This document shows positions 18,356-27,817 of a stretch of 64,000 nt of DNA, piece by piece. The position numbers and the translations under genes are program-made. Numbering within the stretch: the first letter of the stretch is position 1; each line of letters opens with the position of its first letter. Location: assembly GCF_001891165.1 (NCBI RefSeq), contig NZ_LKKW01000004.1:1-64000 (forward strand). The letters are read 5' to 3'. The notes under the pieces are model-generated. The model was not told the DNA's origin and did not search any database. It worked only from the letters and a program-made list of their open reading frames with translations. Origin of the DNA: Streptobacillus ratti (GTDB lineage: Bacteria > Fusobacteriota > Fusobacteriia > Fusobacteriales > Leptotrichiaceae).

Positions 18356-18384
18356 TAGGAATATATTATATAACGGAGGGAAAA

Positions 18385-19101
18385 ATGGGAAGACACGGTA
18401 CTATCGCAGGTCGTAAAGAGGCTCAAGATAGAAAAAGAGCATCTGCATTTACAAAATATGTAAGATTAATTACAGTTGCAGCTAGAGAGGGTGCAGATCC
18501 AGATTACAACGTTGCATTAAAACATGCTATTGAAAAGGCTAAAAGTATTAATATGCCTAACGACAATATACAAAGAGCTATAAAAAAAGGTTCAGGTGCT
18601 GATGGTGGAGCTGGTTATGAAAGCTTAAATTATGAGGGTTATGGACCAGGTGGAGTTGCATTAATAGTTGAAATACTTACAGATAATAGAAATAGAACTG
18701 CTTCAAGTGTTAAATCTTCTTTTGACAAAAACGGAGGGAATCTTGGAACACCAGGATGTGTATCATATATGTTTGAAAGAAAAGGAGAAATTATTATTGA
18801 AAAAACATCTGAATCAGATGAAGATGAATTAATGATGATAGCATTAGATTCAGGAATGGATGATATGAAAGTTTATGATGATAGTTTCTACATCACTACT
18901 CCTACTGATACTTTTGATAATGTATTAAATAGTATTAAAGAAGCTAAATATTCTGTAGTTGAGGCTGACATATCTTATGTACCCTCTATAGAAGTTGAAA
19001 ATCTATCAGCTGAAGATTTAGAAAAATTAAATAAATTAATAGATGTACTAGAAGATAATGATGATGTTCAAAAAGTACATCACAACTATACTGGAGAATA
19101 A
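18385..19101 (+). CDS. yebC: YebC/PmpR-family protein
   Basis: The only plus-strand gene of the window. The family acts as a DNA-binding transcription factor (PmpR) and, in recent work on related proteins, as a ribosome-associated factor easing proline stretches; which applies here cannot be told from sequence. The N-terminus GRHGTIAGRKEAQDRKRASAFTKYVRLITVAAREGADPDYN and the following NMPNDNIQRAIKKG are diagnostic. The length of 238 aa is normal. GGAGG precedes the start. It converges on disA with a shared bidirectional terminator. Confidence 0.96.
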   Translation: MGRHGTIAGRKEAQDRKRASAFTKYVRLITVAAREGADPDYNVALKHAIEKAKSINMPNDNIQRAIKKGSGADGGAGYESLNYEGYGPGGVALIVEILTDNRNRTASSVKSSFDKNGGNLGTPGCVSYMFERKGEIIIEKTSESDEDELMMIALDSGMDDMKVYDDSFYITTPTDTFDNVLNSIKEAKYSVVEADISYVPSIEVENLSAEDLEKLNKLIDVLEDNDDVQKVHHNYTGE

Positions 19102-19128
19102 AAAAAAACGACTAGCGTCGTTTTTTTT
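19101..19128. terminator. Bidirectional terminator between yebC and disA
   Basis: AAAAAAAACGAC-TAGC-GTCGTTTTTTTT: a symmetric stem with A and T runs on both sides, placed between convergent genes. Works for yebC on plus and disA on minus. Confidence 0.92.
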
Positions 19129-20177
19129 TATAATAAATGTCTATATCTTTCTCTTAATCTTAAAACCCTTTCAGTTTTAAATTTACCCATACCTTTTATA
19201 CTACATATTTGCTCATAATCTGCATTTAATAAATTACTTAAATTTTTAAAATGTTCTACAAGATTTTCAACATCTTTTTTTGTTAATTTATTGGCAGTAT
19301 TAAGTATTCTATATCCCTTAGGAAATAAATTCTCATCAATAAGATCTTGTTTTAAATCATATCCAAGTACTTTAGCGAGTTTAGAATCATCTCTAATATC
19401 GTCCTTAGATAATTCAAGTAAATCAGCAAATATCTTTTCTGCACTTTTATTTTTTCTATTATAGTCTTTAATAAAATCTATTAAACTATTTTTTTGATTT
19501 GCCATTATCTCATTATGTTGTAATTCAACTAAACGTCCCTCTGTTCCAAGCTCCATTATATATTGTCTAACTTCTTTATCCATAGTAAACATTAAACAAA
19601 AATATCTTAAGCCAGAAATCACTTCTTCAAGCAATACAGTATTTTCAAATTCAGATATAGTTAAATTTACTAAATATTTATTCACTGAACTAGCATATTT
19701 TTCAAGCGACATTATAGCTTGTGATGATTTAATTAATAAATCTCCTACTAATTCTAATGTACGCTTAAATTGACCTTTTGAAACAGTAATTCTTTTTCTC
19801 CTCTCAGAAATAGTTATAACAATATTTCCTGTGAGTTTTGCAATTCTATCAGCAGTTCTATGTCTTGTTCCACTTTCGGTAGTTTCTACATTTTTATCAG
19901 GTTGTAATTGTATATTAGCTCCATGAATTATTTTTAAATCTTCAGAAATTAATATTGCTCCATCCATTTTAGCAAGTTCGTAAACTTTTTGAGGAGTAAA
20001 AGTTGTTTCTAGTTTAAATCCACCATCTATATATTTTTCCATATCTTCAAGTGAACCTAAAATTATTAGACCTCCTAATGAAGCTTCTTGTATTTTTTCT
20101 ATGGCAGACCTCAAAGGTTGACCTGGTGCTATTATTTTAAATATTTGTTCATATACTTTCTCTTCTTTATTAATCAT
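19128..20177 (-). CDS. disA: Diadenylate cyclase DisA (c-di-AMP synthase)
   Basis: Condenses two ATP into cyclic di-AMP and scans DNA for branched structures. The N-terminal DAC domain has the catalytic motifs KMDGAILI (DGA) and SGTRHRTADRIAKL (RHR). A central helical spine follows, then a C-terminal helix-hairpin-helix (ICSIKGMGKFKTERVLRLR). The length of 349 aa is typical. It directly follows radA (6 nt), the same linkage as in Bacillus, where both act on recombination intermediates. No c-di-AMP phosphodiesterase gene is present in this window. Confidence 0.97.
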   Translation of the reverse strand: MINKEEKVYEQIFKIIAPGQPLRSAIEKIQEASLGGLIILGSLEDMEKYIDGGFKLETTFTPQKVYELAKMDGAILISEDLKIIHGANIQLQPDKNVETTESGTRHRTADRIAKLTGNIVITISERRKRITVSKGQFKRTLELVGDLLIKSSQAIMSLEKYASSVNKYLVNLTISEFENTVLLEEVISGLRYFCLMFTMDKEVRQYIMELGTEGRLVELQHNEIMANQKNSLIDFIKDYNRKNKSAEKIFADLLELSKDDIRDDSKLAKVLGYDLKQDLIDENLFPKGYRILNTANKLTKKDVENLVEHFKNLSNLLNADYEQICSIKGMGKFKTERVLRLRERYRHLL

Positions 20178-20183
20178 AGATTA

Positions 20184-21530
20184 TCACAACCTTTCTACCA
20201 ATTCACTAATATTATTAATATAACTTAATTTTAATTCTGTTTCAAAATTTTCAAGCTCTAATTGATGTGCTCTAGGAATATATACACCTTTAAAGCCTAA
20301 TTTTTCTAATTCCTTTATTCTCTTTTTTATAAAAGATATTTTCCTTATTTCACCTCTTAATCCTATTTCGCCTATTGCAGCAATTTTTTGACTAATTTGT
20401 AAATTTTTTATAGTTGAAATAAAAGATAAGACTATAGCTAAATCAGCTGCTTGATCTTTAAGTTGTATTCCACCTGGTATATTTAAATAAATATCATTAT
20501 TACCTAAATCTATTGATAAAGTTTTAGATAATACAGCAAGTAATATTTCTATTCTATTTCTATCATATCCCTCAATAATTCTTTTAGGTAATCCAAATTT
20601 AAGAGGAAGTGCTAAAGTTTGTATTTCAAATAATATAACTCTTGAACCCTCTATTGATGTTGTTATAATACTTCCAACATTTTTTTCATCTCTCTCGGAT
20701 ATAAAAAACTCTGAAGGATTTTTTATTTCTTCTATACCGTCTTCTTTCATATCAAAAATTGATATTTCATTTGTAGAACCATATCTATTTTTTATACTTC
20801 TTATTATTCTATAATAATTATTTTCATCTCCCTCAAATGAAAGAACAGCATCGACCATGTGTTCTAATAATTTTGGTCCTGCTAATTTTCCATCTTTAGT
20901 TACATGTCCAACTATATAAAAAGAAATGTCATTTGTTTTAGCTATATCTATTAATTTTAAAGAACAATCTCTTATTTGAGATACTGAACCAGGAACTGAA
21001 GATACAGTTTCTGAATATATGGTCTGTATTGAATCTATTATTACAACTTTAGGCTTTGAATTATTAATTGCAACTTCAATATTTTCTAAATTAGTTTCAC
21101 TTAATAAGAAAATTGATTTAGAATTGACACCAATTCTCATAGCTCTTTCTTTTATCTGCTTTGTAGATTCTTCTCCTGATACATACAAAACCTTATTATT
21201 TTCAGCATACTCATTAGATAATTGTAATAAAAAAGTAGATTTTCCTATTCCAGGATTACCTGTAATTAATACAACTTCTCCTTGTGTTAATCCACCACCA
21301 AGGACTCTATCAAATTCTGAAAATTTAGTTTTTATTCTAAATTCTTTTTCAAATTTAACTTCATTTATTGTAGTTAAATCAATATTTTTACTTGATTTTA
21401 TTTTAGAAATATTTAATTCTAATTCTTCCTCTATAGTTCCCCAACTCTCACATGATGGACATTTTCCAATCCACTTTAAAGTTGTATTTCCACATTCGGT
21501 ACAAACATATCTCACTTTTTTATTTGCCAT
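20184..21530 (-). CDS. radA: DNA repair protein RadA
   Basis: RecA-like helicase that promotes branch migration. An N-terminal C4 zinc finger (CTECGNTTLKWIGKCPSCESWGT), Walker A GNPGIGKSTFLLQ, the RadA-specific KNRYG motif (SIKNRYGSTNEI) and a Lon-like C-terminal domain (AAIGEIGLRGEIRKI) are all present. The length of 448 aa is normal. The start overlaps the coaD stop by 11 nt. It has only a weak Shine-Dalgarno, so coupling to coaD translation is likely. Confidence 0.96.
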   Translation of the reverse strand: MANKKVRYVCTECGNTTLKWIGKCPSCESWGTIEEELELNISKIKSSKNIDLTTINEVKFEKEFRIKTKFSEFDRVLGGGLTQGEVVLITGNPGIGKSTFLLQLSNEYAENNKVLYVSGEESTKQIKERAMRIGVNSKSIFLLSETNLENIEVAINNSKPKVVIIDSIQTIYSETVSSVPGSVSQIRDCSLKLIDIAKTNDISFYIVGHVTKDGKLAGPKLLEHMVDAVLSFEGDENNYYRIIRSIKNRYGSTNEISIFDMKEDGIEEIKNPSEFFISERDEKNVGSIITTSIEGSRVILFEIQTLALPLKFGLPKRIIEGYDRNRIEILLAVLSKTLSIDLGNNDIYLNIPGGIQLKDQAADLAIVLSFISTIKNLQISQKIAAIGEIGLRGEIRKISFIKKRIKELEKLGFKGVYIPRAHQLELENFETELKLSYINNISELVERL

Positions 21531-22026
21531 TTTTTATCATATTTACCTTTTCATTGATATCTGAAATAATAGCTTTTGGTAAAAATCCAGATAAATTCCC
21601 ACCATTTAAAGCAATTTCTTTTACTATACTAGAACTTAAATAAAGATACTCTCTGGAAGCTGTTAAAAATATTGTTTCAAAAGGTTTAGATGCTAGAGTT
21701 TCATTTGTTAATGTAACTTGAAGTTCATATTCATAATCTGAAACTGCTCTTAATCCTCTAACTAAAATATCAATATTTTCATTTTTCATATATTCTACAA
21801 GTAGTCCAGAACATTTAACTACCTTAGCATTATTAATATTTTCTTCTCTTAAAACTTTTTCTATTAATTTAACTCTTTCATCTATACTAAACCATTCTTT
21901 TTTAGATGAATTTATAAATACTCCTATTATTAAATCATCAAACAATTTAGCACTTCTTTTTATAATATCTAAATGACCTTTAGTAATAGGATCAAAACTT
22001 CCTGGATAAATAACCTTAATATTCAT
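21520..22026 (-). CDS. coaD: Phosphopantetheine adenylyltransferase
   Basis: Penultimate step of coenzyme A synthesis. The sequence has VIYPGSFDPITKGHLDII (T/HxGH nucleotidyl-transfer motif), RGLRAVSDYEYELQ and the C-terminal YLYLSSSIVKEIA. The length of 168 aa is standard. AAGGAG precedes the ATG. It follows rnc directly; the link to acpP two genes upstream is apt, since ACP carries the phosphopantetheine arm derived from CoA. Confidence 0.97.
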   Translation of the reverse strand: MNIKVIYPGSFDPITKGHLDIIKRSAKLFDDLIIGVFINSSKKEWFSIDERVKLIEKVLREENINNAKVVKCSGLLVEYMKNENIDILVRGLRAVSDYEYELQVTLTNETLASKPFETIFLTASREYLYLSSSIVKEIALNGGNLSGFLPKAIISDINEKVNMIKNGK

Positions 22027-22728
22027 CTAATGCTCCTTATTTAATTTCTCTATAGCTTGTTTTGCTGCAATTTTTTCTGCCATTTTCTTACTTTTGGCTA
22101 TACCTTTACCATATAATCTTTCTTCAACTCTTACTTCTATTTCAAAAGTTTTATCATGATCTGGTCCTAATTCACTTACCACATTGTAAATAGGTGTTAC
22201 CTTGTATTTTAGTTGAGTAATTTCCTGTAATGCCGATTTATAGTCTGAAACCCATTCTATCTTATCTAAATTATTAATTTTAGATTCTAATAATTTCAAC
22301 ACAACATCTCTAGTTGTAGAATAATCTGAATCAAGATATATTGCTCCTACCATAGCTTCAAATACATCCCCTAACACAGAATTTCTTTCTCTACCTCCAG
22401 ACATATTTTCTCCATTACTCAAAAAAACATAATTTCCTAAATCTAAATCTCTTGAAATAGTTGAAAACACTGTTTCACTAATAATTTGACTTTTTATTTT
22501 GGATAATTCTCCCTCATTACTTTTTAAATTATTCTTATATATATATTCTGTTGTAATTAAATCCATAACAGAATCTCCTAAAAATTCTAATCTTTCATTA
22601 TCCTTAATATTAGGAGAATTATGTTCATTCACATATGAACTATGAGTCAAAGCTTCTAAAAGTAGCTTTTTGTTTTTAAAAGTATAATTTATTTTGGACA
22701 TCAATTCATCAAAATCCATTTTTTTCAT
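22027..22728 (-). CDS. rnc: Ribonuclease III
   Basis: Cleaves double-stranded RNA, including rRNA precursors. The catalytic domain shows the signature NERLEFLGDSVMDL and a second metal-binding segment GDVFEAMVGAIYLDS. A C-terminal double-stranded-RNA-binding domain (YKSALQEITQLKY to KSKKMAEKIAAKQAIEKL) is complete. The length is 233 aa. It starts one base after the acpP stop, the common acpP-rnc order. Confidence 0.97.
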   Translation of the reverse strand: MKKMDFDELMSKINYTFKNKKLLLEALTHSSYVNEHNSPNIKDNERLEFLGDSVMDLITTEYIYKNNLKSNEGELSKIKSQIISETVFSTISRDLDLGNYVFLSNGENMSGGRERNSVLGDVFEAMVGAIYLDSDYSTTRDVVLKLLESKINNLDKIEWVSDYKSALQEITQLKYKVTPIYNVVSELGPDHDKTFEIEVRVEERLYGKGIAKSKKMAEKIAAKQAIEKLNKEH

Positions 22729-22729
22729 A

Positions 22730-22960
22730 TTATTTTACTCTTTTCTCCTCAATAATTTTAATTAAATCATTTACTGTCTTTATATCTTTTATTTCTTCTT
22801 TTGTAATTTCAAATCCATATTTTTCTCCTATAGTCGAAGATAATTCAATTAAATCTAATGAATCTGCTCCGAAGTCTTCAACTATTTTAGATTCAAGTGT
22901 TATATTTTCACTTTCAATATCTAATTGATCTAATATTATTTCCCTTATTTCTTCAAACAT
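22730..22960 (-). CDS. acpP: Acyl carrier protein
   Basis: Carries fatty-acyl chains on a phosphopantetheine attached to Ser34 of the GADSLDLIEL motif. The protein has 76 aa, is very acidic and has the classic four-helix pattern. GAAAGGAAA precedes the start, and a consensus promoter lies at 22989-23017. No fab genes are adjacent; fatty-acid synthesis must be encoded elsewhere or be reduced. Confidence 0.97.
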   Translation of the reverse strand: MFEEIREIILDQLDIESENITLESKIVEDFGADSLDLIELSSTIGEKYGFEITKEEIKDIKTVNDLIKIIEEKRVK

Positions 22961-22988
22961 ACTTTTTTCCTTTCAAGTTTAATACCTT

Positions 22989-23017
22989 ATTATATCATAT
23001 TTTTAAACTACTTACAA
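22989..23017 (-). promoter_or_regulatory. Promoter of acpP-rnc-coaD-radA-disA
   Basis: TTGTAA (23012-23017), 17 bp, TATAAT (22989-22994) with TGA before the -10. The -35 lies inside the 3' end of the HAD gene. Confidence 0.75.
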
Positions 23018-23694
23018 TGATTTAAGATTTCTAAAATATCAGCAAAATCACTTGCAAAATATGTTGGTTTAATATCTATATCATTATCTTTTTTCATATA
23101 ATTAAACCATATAGAATCAATACTATAATTATTGGCACCTAAAACATCAGCAGTTAAACTATCACCTATCATTAAAACTTCTTTTTTATTAAATTTTAAA
23201 TCTTTTTCTATAAACTCAAAAAATTCTTTAGAGGGTTTACTACTACCAATTTCTTGAGAAATATATACTTTTTTAATATATTTTTTAATACTTGAATTAT
23301 TTAATCTACTGTTCTGTATTTCTGTAAATCCATTAGTTGCTGCATAAATTTCATATTTGCAAGATAATTTTTCTAATAATTGACTAGCACCTTTCATTTC
23401 TATTCCTTGTTTTCCAATTATTTTAGTATATTTTTCTGATAATTCTTTGCCATCTTTTTCTATGCCAAAATGATTAAATACTATGGAAAATCTTGTGTCC
23501 ATTAATTCTTCACTATTAATTAAATTTTTTTCTAATTTTTCCCATAATTTTTTATTTTCTATTTTATACAAAGATTTAAATTCTTCAATATTTTCTACTC
23601 TTTCTTCAGTAAAAAATTCATTTAGTGCATTTTCTTCTGATTTATTAAAATCTAATAATGTATTATCTAAATCAAATAATAATATTTTATACAT
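23008..23694 (-). CDS. HAD-family hydrolase, YjjG-like nucleotidase
   Basis: Haloacid-dehalogenase phosphatase. Motif I is LLFDLDNTLLDF with the nucleophile Asp; ATNGFTEIQ gives motif II, Lys in GSSKPSKEFF motif III, and MIGDSLTADVLGANN motif IV. The cap region and the 228-aa length resemble the YjjG pyrimidine 5'-nucleotidase group, but substrate cannot be fixed from sequence. It lies after the glgA terminator and carries the acpP promoter in its last codons. Confidence 0.85.
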   Translation of the reverse strand: MYKILLFDLDNTLLDFNKSEENALNEFFTEERVENIEEFKSLYKIENKKLWEKLEKNLINSEELMDTRFSIVFNHFGIEKDGKELSEKYTKIIGKQGIEMKGASQLLEKLSCKYEIYAATNGFTEIQNSRLNNSSIKKYIKKVYISQEIGSSKPSKEFFEFIEKDLKFNKKEVLMIGDSLTADVLGANNYSIDSIWFNYMKKDNDIDIKPTYFASDFADILEILNHCK

Positions 23695-23710
23695 ATCTAT
23701 CTCCTACTTT

Positions 23711-23743
23711 AAAAACACTCTTAATCGAAATCAAGAGTGTTAA
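23711..23743 (-). terminator. Terminator after glgA
   Basis: AACACTCTT-(10-nt loop)-AAGAGTGTT followed by TTTTT on the minus strand, 5 nt past the glgA stop. The HAD gene downstream may be read by leakage. Confidence 0.85.
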
Positions 23744-23747
23744 TCTA

Positions 23748-25139
23748 TTATGGTGTTGTTTTTGCTATTTGATATAATTTTTCATATTCTTTAGAAGATT
23801 TATCCCAAGAATTATCAATCATCATATTTCTTTTTATAAGTTTATTCCATATATCTTTTTTATCATAATATATATGTTCTGCATATCTTATAGTATTTAA
23901 CATATCATCTGCATTGAAATTTGTAAATGAAAATCCATTACCCTCATCAGTATATTCATTATACGCTATAACTGTATCTCTTAATCCTCCAGTTTCTCTA
24001 ACTAGAGGTATAGTTCCATATCTCATAGCTATCATTTGTGATAGACCACATGGTTCATATCTTGATGGCATTAAAAATAAATCTGAACCAGCATACAATA
24101 AATCAGATATTTCTTCAGAATATCCTATATATGCTTTAAATTTATCCGGATATTTATATTCTAAATATTTATAGTAATCTTCATAATATTTAGAACCTGA
24201 ACCAAGTATTACAAATTGAACAGCATCATGTTTTAATATTTCTTCTATTCTTGAAGATACTAAATCTAATCCCTTACCTTCAACTAATCTTGAAACTAAA
24301 GTAATAAATAAAGTGTCATCTTGTTTAAAATCAAATATTTCTTGAATTTTTCTTTTATTTAATATTTTTTTATCTAAGCTTTCAACATCAAAATTAATAA
24401 TTTTACTATTTGTCATAGGATTATATATATCATAATCTATTCCATTTAAAATTCCATGTATTTGCTTATATGATGTAAGCCATTCTAATCCCTCTGCAAA
24501 ATATGGATATTTTATCTCTTCAGCATAACTAGGACTTACTGTATTAATTACATCTGCAAAAGAAAGTCCTATTTCCATAAAGTTTAAAAAACTACTTTCT
24601 CTTTGATAACCTAATTTATCAAATGAATAATTATTAAATCTTCCTTGATACATTAAATTATGTATTGTAAAAACTACTCTCATATCCCAATAATAGGGAT
24701 CTTGCTTATATCTATTCTTTAAAAAATATGGTAAAGGTCCTGTTTGCCAATCATTACAATGTATAATATCAACTTGTAATCCTATCTTTTTTAGGAAAAT
24801 TAATGTTGCCTCACAAAAAAGTGCATATTGATAATCTTCATCTAAATCACCATATACTTTTCCTCTTTCAAAAAAATTTCTATTTTCTATAAAATAATAG
24901 TTGATTTTATCTTCACCACTATATCTAATTAAATTAAATATTTCTCCATTTATCTCAGTAGTAGCTATAAACTCCATTTTTTCTAAAAATTTAAGAGGAA
25001 TTTTATCATATTTAGGCATGATAACTGAAACATCATGTCCTAAACTCTCCATTTTTTTAGGCAATGCTTGTAATACATCTGCAAGACCACCTGTTTTAAA
25101 AAAAGGATATACTTCTGATGATACATATATAATTTTCAT
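23748..25139 (-). CDS. glgA: Glycogen synthase (ADP-glucose)
   Basis: Extends alpha-1,4-glucan from ADP-glucose. The GT5 N-terminus IIYVSSEVYPFFKTGGLADVLQALP contains the KTGGL ADP-glucose-binding loop. Mid-protein FTIHNLMYQG and the C-terminal SRYEPCGLSQMIAMRYGTIP are family signatures. The length of 463 aa is normal. It lies 14 nt after glgC; together they form the synthesis arm of glycogen storage, driven by the glgC promoter and closed by a terminator. Confidence 0.97.
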   Translation of the reverse strand: MKIIYVSSEVYPFFKTGGLADVLQALPKKMESLGHDVSVIMPKYDKIPLKFLEKMEFIATTEINGEIFNLIRYSGEDKINYYFIENRNFFERGKVYGDLDEDYQYALFCEATLIFLKKIGLQVDIIHCNDWQTGPLPYFLKNRYKQDPYYWDMRVVFTIHNLMYQGRFNNYSFDKLGYQRESSFLNFMEIGLSFADVINTVSPSYAEEIKYPYFAEGLEWLTSYKQIHGILNGIDYDIYNPMTNSKIINFDVESLDKKILNKRKIQEIFDFKQDDTLFITLVSRLVEGKGLDLVSSRIEEILKHDAVQFVILGSGSKYYEDYYKYLEYKYPDKFKAYIGYSEEISDLLYAGSDLFLMPSRYEPCGLSQMIAMRYGTIPLVRETGGLRDTVIAYNEYTDEGNGFSFTNFNADDMLNTIRYAEHIYYDKKDIWNKLIKRNMMIDNSWDKSSKEYEKLYQIAKTTP

Positions 25140-25153
25140 ATAACTCCTATTCT

Positions 25154-26407
25154 CTATTTCTTAATTGTTTCTCCACTATGTATATAGTTACCCTCATTTA
25201 ACATATGAACTTTTGAAAAAATTCTAACATTTCTTTCAACTATTGTACTATTACCTAACTTGGAACTTTTTCCTATTACACTTATTCCTTTATATAATAA
25301 GTCGGGTTTTTCAATATTTGTAGTATAATCATCACCATGTCCTATTAATGAATTTTTACCTATATATACATTTTTATCTAATATTACCGTATCTAAATGT
25401 GTATTTTCATCTATGTATGTATTAGAAAATATAATACTATTTCTAACTGTAGCTCCTTTTCTAATAGTAACTCCAGGACCTAGTACTGAATTTTCAACTC
25501 TACCCTCAATTTTACAACCATTACAAATCAATGAATTTAATACACTTCCTGTAACACCTATTCTCACCGGTGCCATATCTTCACTTCTTGTATAGATTTT
25601 CCAATTAGGGTCGTATAAATTTATACCAATTTCTTCAGATTTTTTTATTAAATCTAAATTTGCCTCTAAATATGAGTCATATGTTCCTACATCCATCCAA
25701 TAAGAATCATAATAATGTAAAAACACTCCTCTTTGATCTTCAATTAATTTAGGTATTATATGTTTACCAAAATCTAAATCAGGAATATCACTTTCTTCAA
25801 TATACTTAATTAATGTTTCAGTATTAAATATATAAATACCCATAGAAGCAAAATTGCTCTTAGGATGTTCTGGTTTCTCTTCAAAACTTAATATTTTATT
25901 ATGTTCATTTACTTCAAAAATACCAAATCTTGAAGCTTCTTCATAAGGGACGTTAATTGCAGCTATGGTTAGTTCTGCATTATTTCTTTTGTGTTCTTCT
26001 AACATCCATAAATAATTCATCTTGTATATATGATCTCCAGATAAAATTAAAACATATTTAGGTGCTTTACTTTTAATAAATGCTAAATTTTGTCTTATTG
26101 CATCTGCAGTACCCTCATACCATGATTGACCTTTTAAAGTTTCGTGTGGTTGTAATAATGTAATGCTAGAATCTCTTCTATCAAAATCCCATGGCTTACC
26201 TGAACCTATATGCTCATTTAATGATAAAGGTAAATATTGTGTCAACAAAGCAACATCATATATACCTGAATTAGAACAATTACTAAGTGTAAAGTCTATT
26301 ATTCTAAATTTACCAGCAAATGGAACACTTGGTTTAACTCTTTCTTCTGAAAGAATATCTAGCCTAGAGCCACGGCCACCAGCTAAAATCATTGCCAATA
26401 CTTCCAT
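25154..26407 (-). CDS. glgC: Glucose-1-phosphate adenylyltransferase
   Basis: Forms ADP-glucose, the committed step of glycogen synthesis. The N-terminus MILAGGRGSRLDILSEERVKPSVPFAGKFRIIDF has the nucleotide-binding loop. GTADAIRQN and a C-terminal left-handed beta-helix of hexapeptide repeats (about residues 300-400) follow. The ATG at 26407 is preferred to a GTG at 26416 that would touch the AAAGG site. Only one GlgC-type subunit gene is present, without the GlgD partner common in Firmicutes. Confidence 0.96.
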   Translation of the reverse strand: MEVLAMILAGGRGSRLDILSEERVKPSVPFAGKFRIIDFTLSNCSNSGIYDVALLTQYLPLSLNEHIGSGKPWDFDRRDSSITLLQPHETLKGQSWYEGTADAIRQNLAFIKSKAPKYVLILSGDHIYKMNYLWMLEEHKRNNAELTIAAINVPYEEASRFGIFEVNEHNKILSFEEKPEHPKSNFASMGIYIFNTETLIKYIEESDIPDLDFGKHIIPKLIEDQRGVFLHYYDSYWMDVGTYDSYLEANLDLIKKSEEIGINLYDPNWKIYTRSEDMAPVRIGVTGSVLNSLICNGCKIEGRVENSVLGPGVTIRKGATVRNSIIFSNTYIDENTHLDTVILDKNVYIGKNSLIGHGDDYTTNIEKPDLLYKGISVIGKSSKLGNSTIVERNVRIFSKVHMLNEGNYIHSGETIKK

Positions 26408-26438
26408 AACTTTCACATCCTTTATTTGTATATATTAA

Positions 26439-26466
26439 ATTATAGCCTAATTTTATGAAAAGTCAA
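26439..26466 (-). promoter_or_regulatory. Promoter of glgC-glgA
   Basis: TTGACT (26461-26466), 16 bp, TATAAT (26439-26444) on the minus strand, directly behind the miaB terminator. Confidence 0.85.
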
Positions 26467-26468
26467 AT

Positions 26469-26507
26469 TAAAAAGAAATAATTCAAGCAAAAAGCTTAAA
26501 CTATTTC
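26469..26507 (-). terminator. Terminator after miaB
   Basis: A 14-bp stem (GAAATAGTTTAAGC pairing with GCTTGAATTATTTC, two G-U pairs), TTTTT loop, then a T-run on the minus strand. The 5' arm contains the miaB stop codon. Confidence 0.88.
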
Positions 26508-27806
26508 TCCATATAATGTCCACGTTTTACACTCATTTATTTTTACATTAACAAAACGACCTCTATATAATTTATTATCGCCACTAAATAATACTACTTT
26601 ATTAGTTGAAGTTCTACCAGTAAGAACTTCCTTATTTTTTTTACTAGGTCCCTCAACCAAAACTCTAACTGTTTTACCAAGATATTTTACACTTTCTTTA
26701 TATGCACATCTATCTTGTAAATTATTTAATTTTTGCAATCTTTCTTTCTTAATTTCCTCAGGAATTTGTTCTTCCATAAGTGATGCTCTAGTACCTTTTC
26801 TAATTGAATACATAAAAATATAGGCATTTTCAAATCCTACTTTTTCTACCACATCTAAAGTATCTTTAAAATCTTCATCAGTTTCTCCTGGAAATCCTAC
26901 TATAATATCTGTAGTTAAAGATGCTCCGGGTATTCTTTCTTTTATTTTTCTTGCAAGTTCTATAAATTGCTCTTTAGTATACCCTCTTATCATTTTTTTA
27001 AGTATTTTAGTTGAACCTGATTGTAAAGGCATGTGTATACATCTTGCTATTTTCTCATTTTTTGCTATTACATCTATAACATCATCTGTGAAATCCTTTG
27101 GATGTGGTGATGTAAATCTTAAGATGTAATCTCCCTCTATCTTACAAATTTCATCAAGTAATTTTGCAAAAGTATCTCCATTTTTAAATTTTTTACCATA
27201 GGCATTAACATTTTGACCAAGCAATACTATTTCTTTTGCACCTTTTTTTAAATAGTGTCTAACATCAAATAATATATCTTCCATTGGAACTGATCTTTCT
27301 TTTCCTCTTACATAAGGAACTATACAAAAACTACAACGTTTATCACAACCATAGCTTATTGAAATTGAAGCAGTTTTGTCACTTCCAAAATCAGCATCAA
27401 GCCTTGGTGGTAATTCATCTTCATTATCTGTATATACTTCATGTTCACTTTCATGTTTTAGAATTTTTTCAATAGCATCAGGTATACGACCTATATTTTG
27501 GTTACCCATTACTATATCTATCATAGGGAATTTTTTAATAAGTTCAAATCCTGCCTCTTGTGCAAAACAACCTGTAATACCTATTATTGTCCCTTTATTT
27601 TTCTTTAATTCTATCAATTCACCAAGTTTACCAAATATTTGTGTAGCTGCACCCTCTCTTACTGTACATGTATTTAAAAATACTGCATCACAATCATCAA
27701 TATCATCTACAACTTGATATCCCATATTTTGAAATATTTTTTTAATCTTTGCACTTTCATTTACATTCATTTGACAACCATATGTAATTACCGTTGCTTT
27801 TTTCAT
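26496..27806 (-). CDS. miaB: tRNA-2-methylthio-N6-dimethylallyladenosine synthase MiaB
   Basis: Radical-SAM methylthiotransferase acting on A37 of tRNAs reading UNN codons. The N-terminal cluster domain has cysteines in YGCQMNVNE, NTCTVRE and GCFAQE. The radical-SAM motif is GCDKRCSFCIVPYVRGKERS, and a C-terminal TRAM domain spans about residues 375-436. MiaB rather than MtaB is supported by CQMN and FCIVPYVRG. It lies 11 nt after the formate/nitrite channel gene and ends at a strong terminator. Confidence 0.96.
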   Translation of the reverse strand: MKKATVITYGCQMNVNESAKIKKIFQNMGYQVVDDIDDCDAVFLNTCTVREGAATQIFGKLGELIELKKNKGTIIGITGCFAQEAGFELIKKFPMIDIVMGNQNIGRIPDAIEKILKHESEHEVYTDNEDELPPRLDADFGSDKTASISISYGCDKRCSFCIVPYVRGKERSVPMEDILFDVRHYLKKGAKEIVLLGQNVNAYGKKFKNGDTFAKLLDEICKIEGDYILRFTSPHPKDFTDDVIDVIAKNEKIARCIHMPLQSGSTKILKKMIRGYTKEQFIELARKIKERIPGASLTTDIIVGFPGETDEDFKDTLDVVEKVGFENAYIFMYSIRKGTRASLMEEQIPEEIKKERLQKLNNLQDRCAYKESVKYLGKTVRVLVEGPSKKNKEVLTGRTSTNKVVLFSGDNKLYRGRFVNVKINECKTWTLYGEIV

Positions 27807-27817
27807 AAATTCAACTC

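Noticed and set aside
27376-27717. Plus-strand open frame opposite miaB
   Set aside because: Lies across the conserved MiaB cluster-binding region; no start signals.
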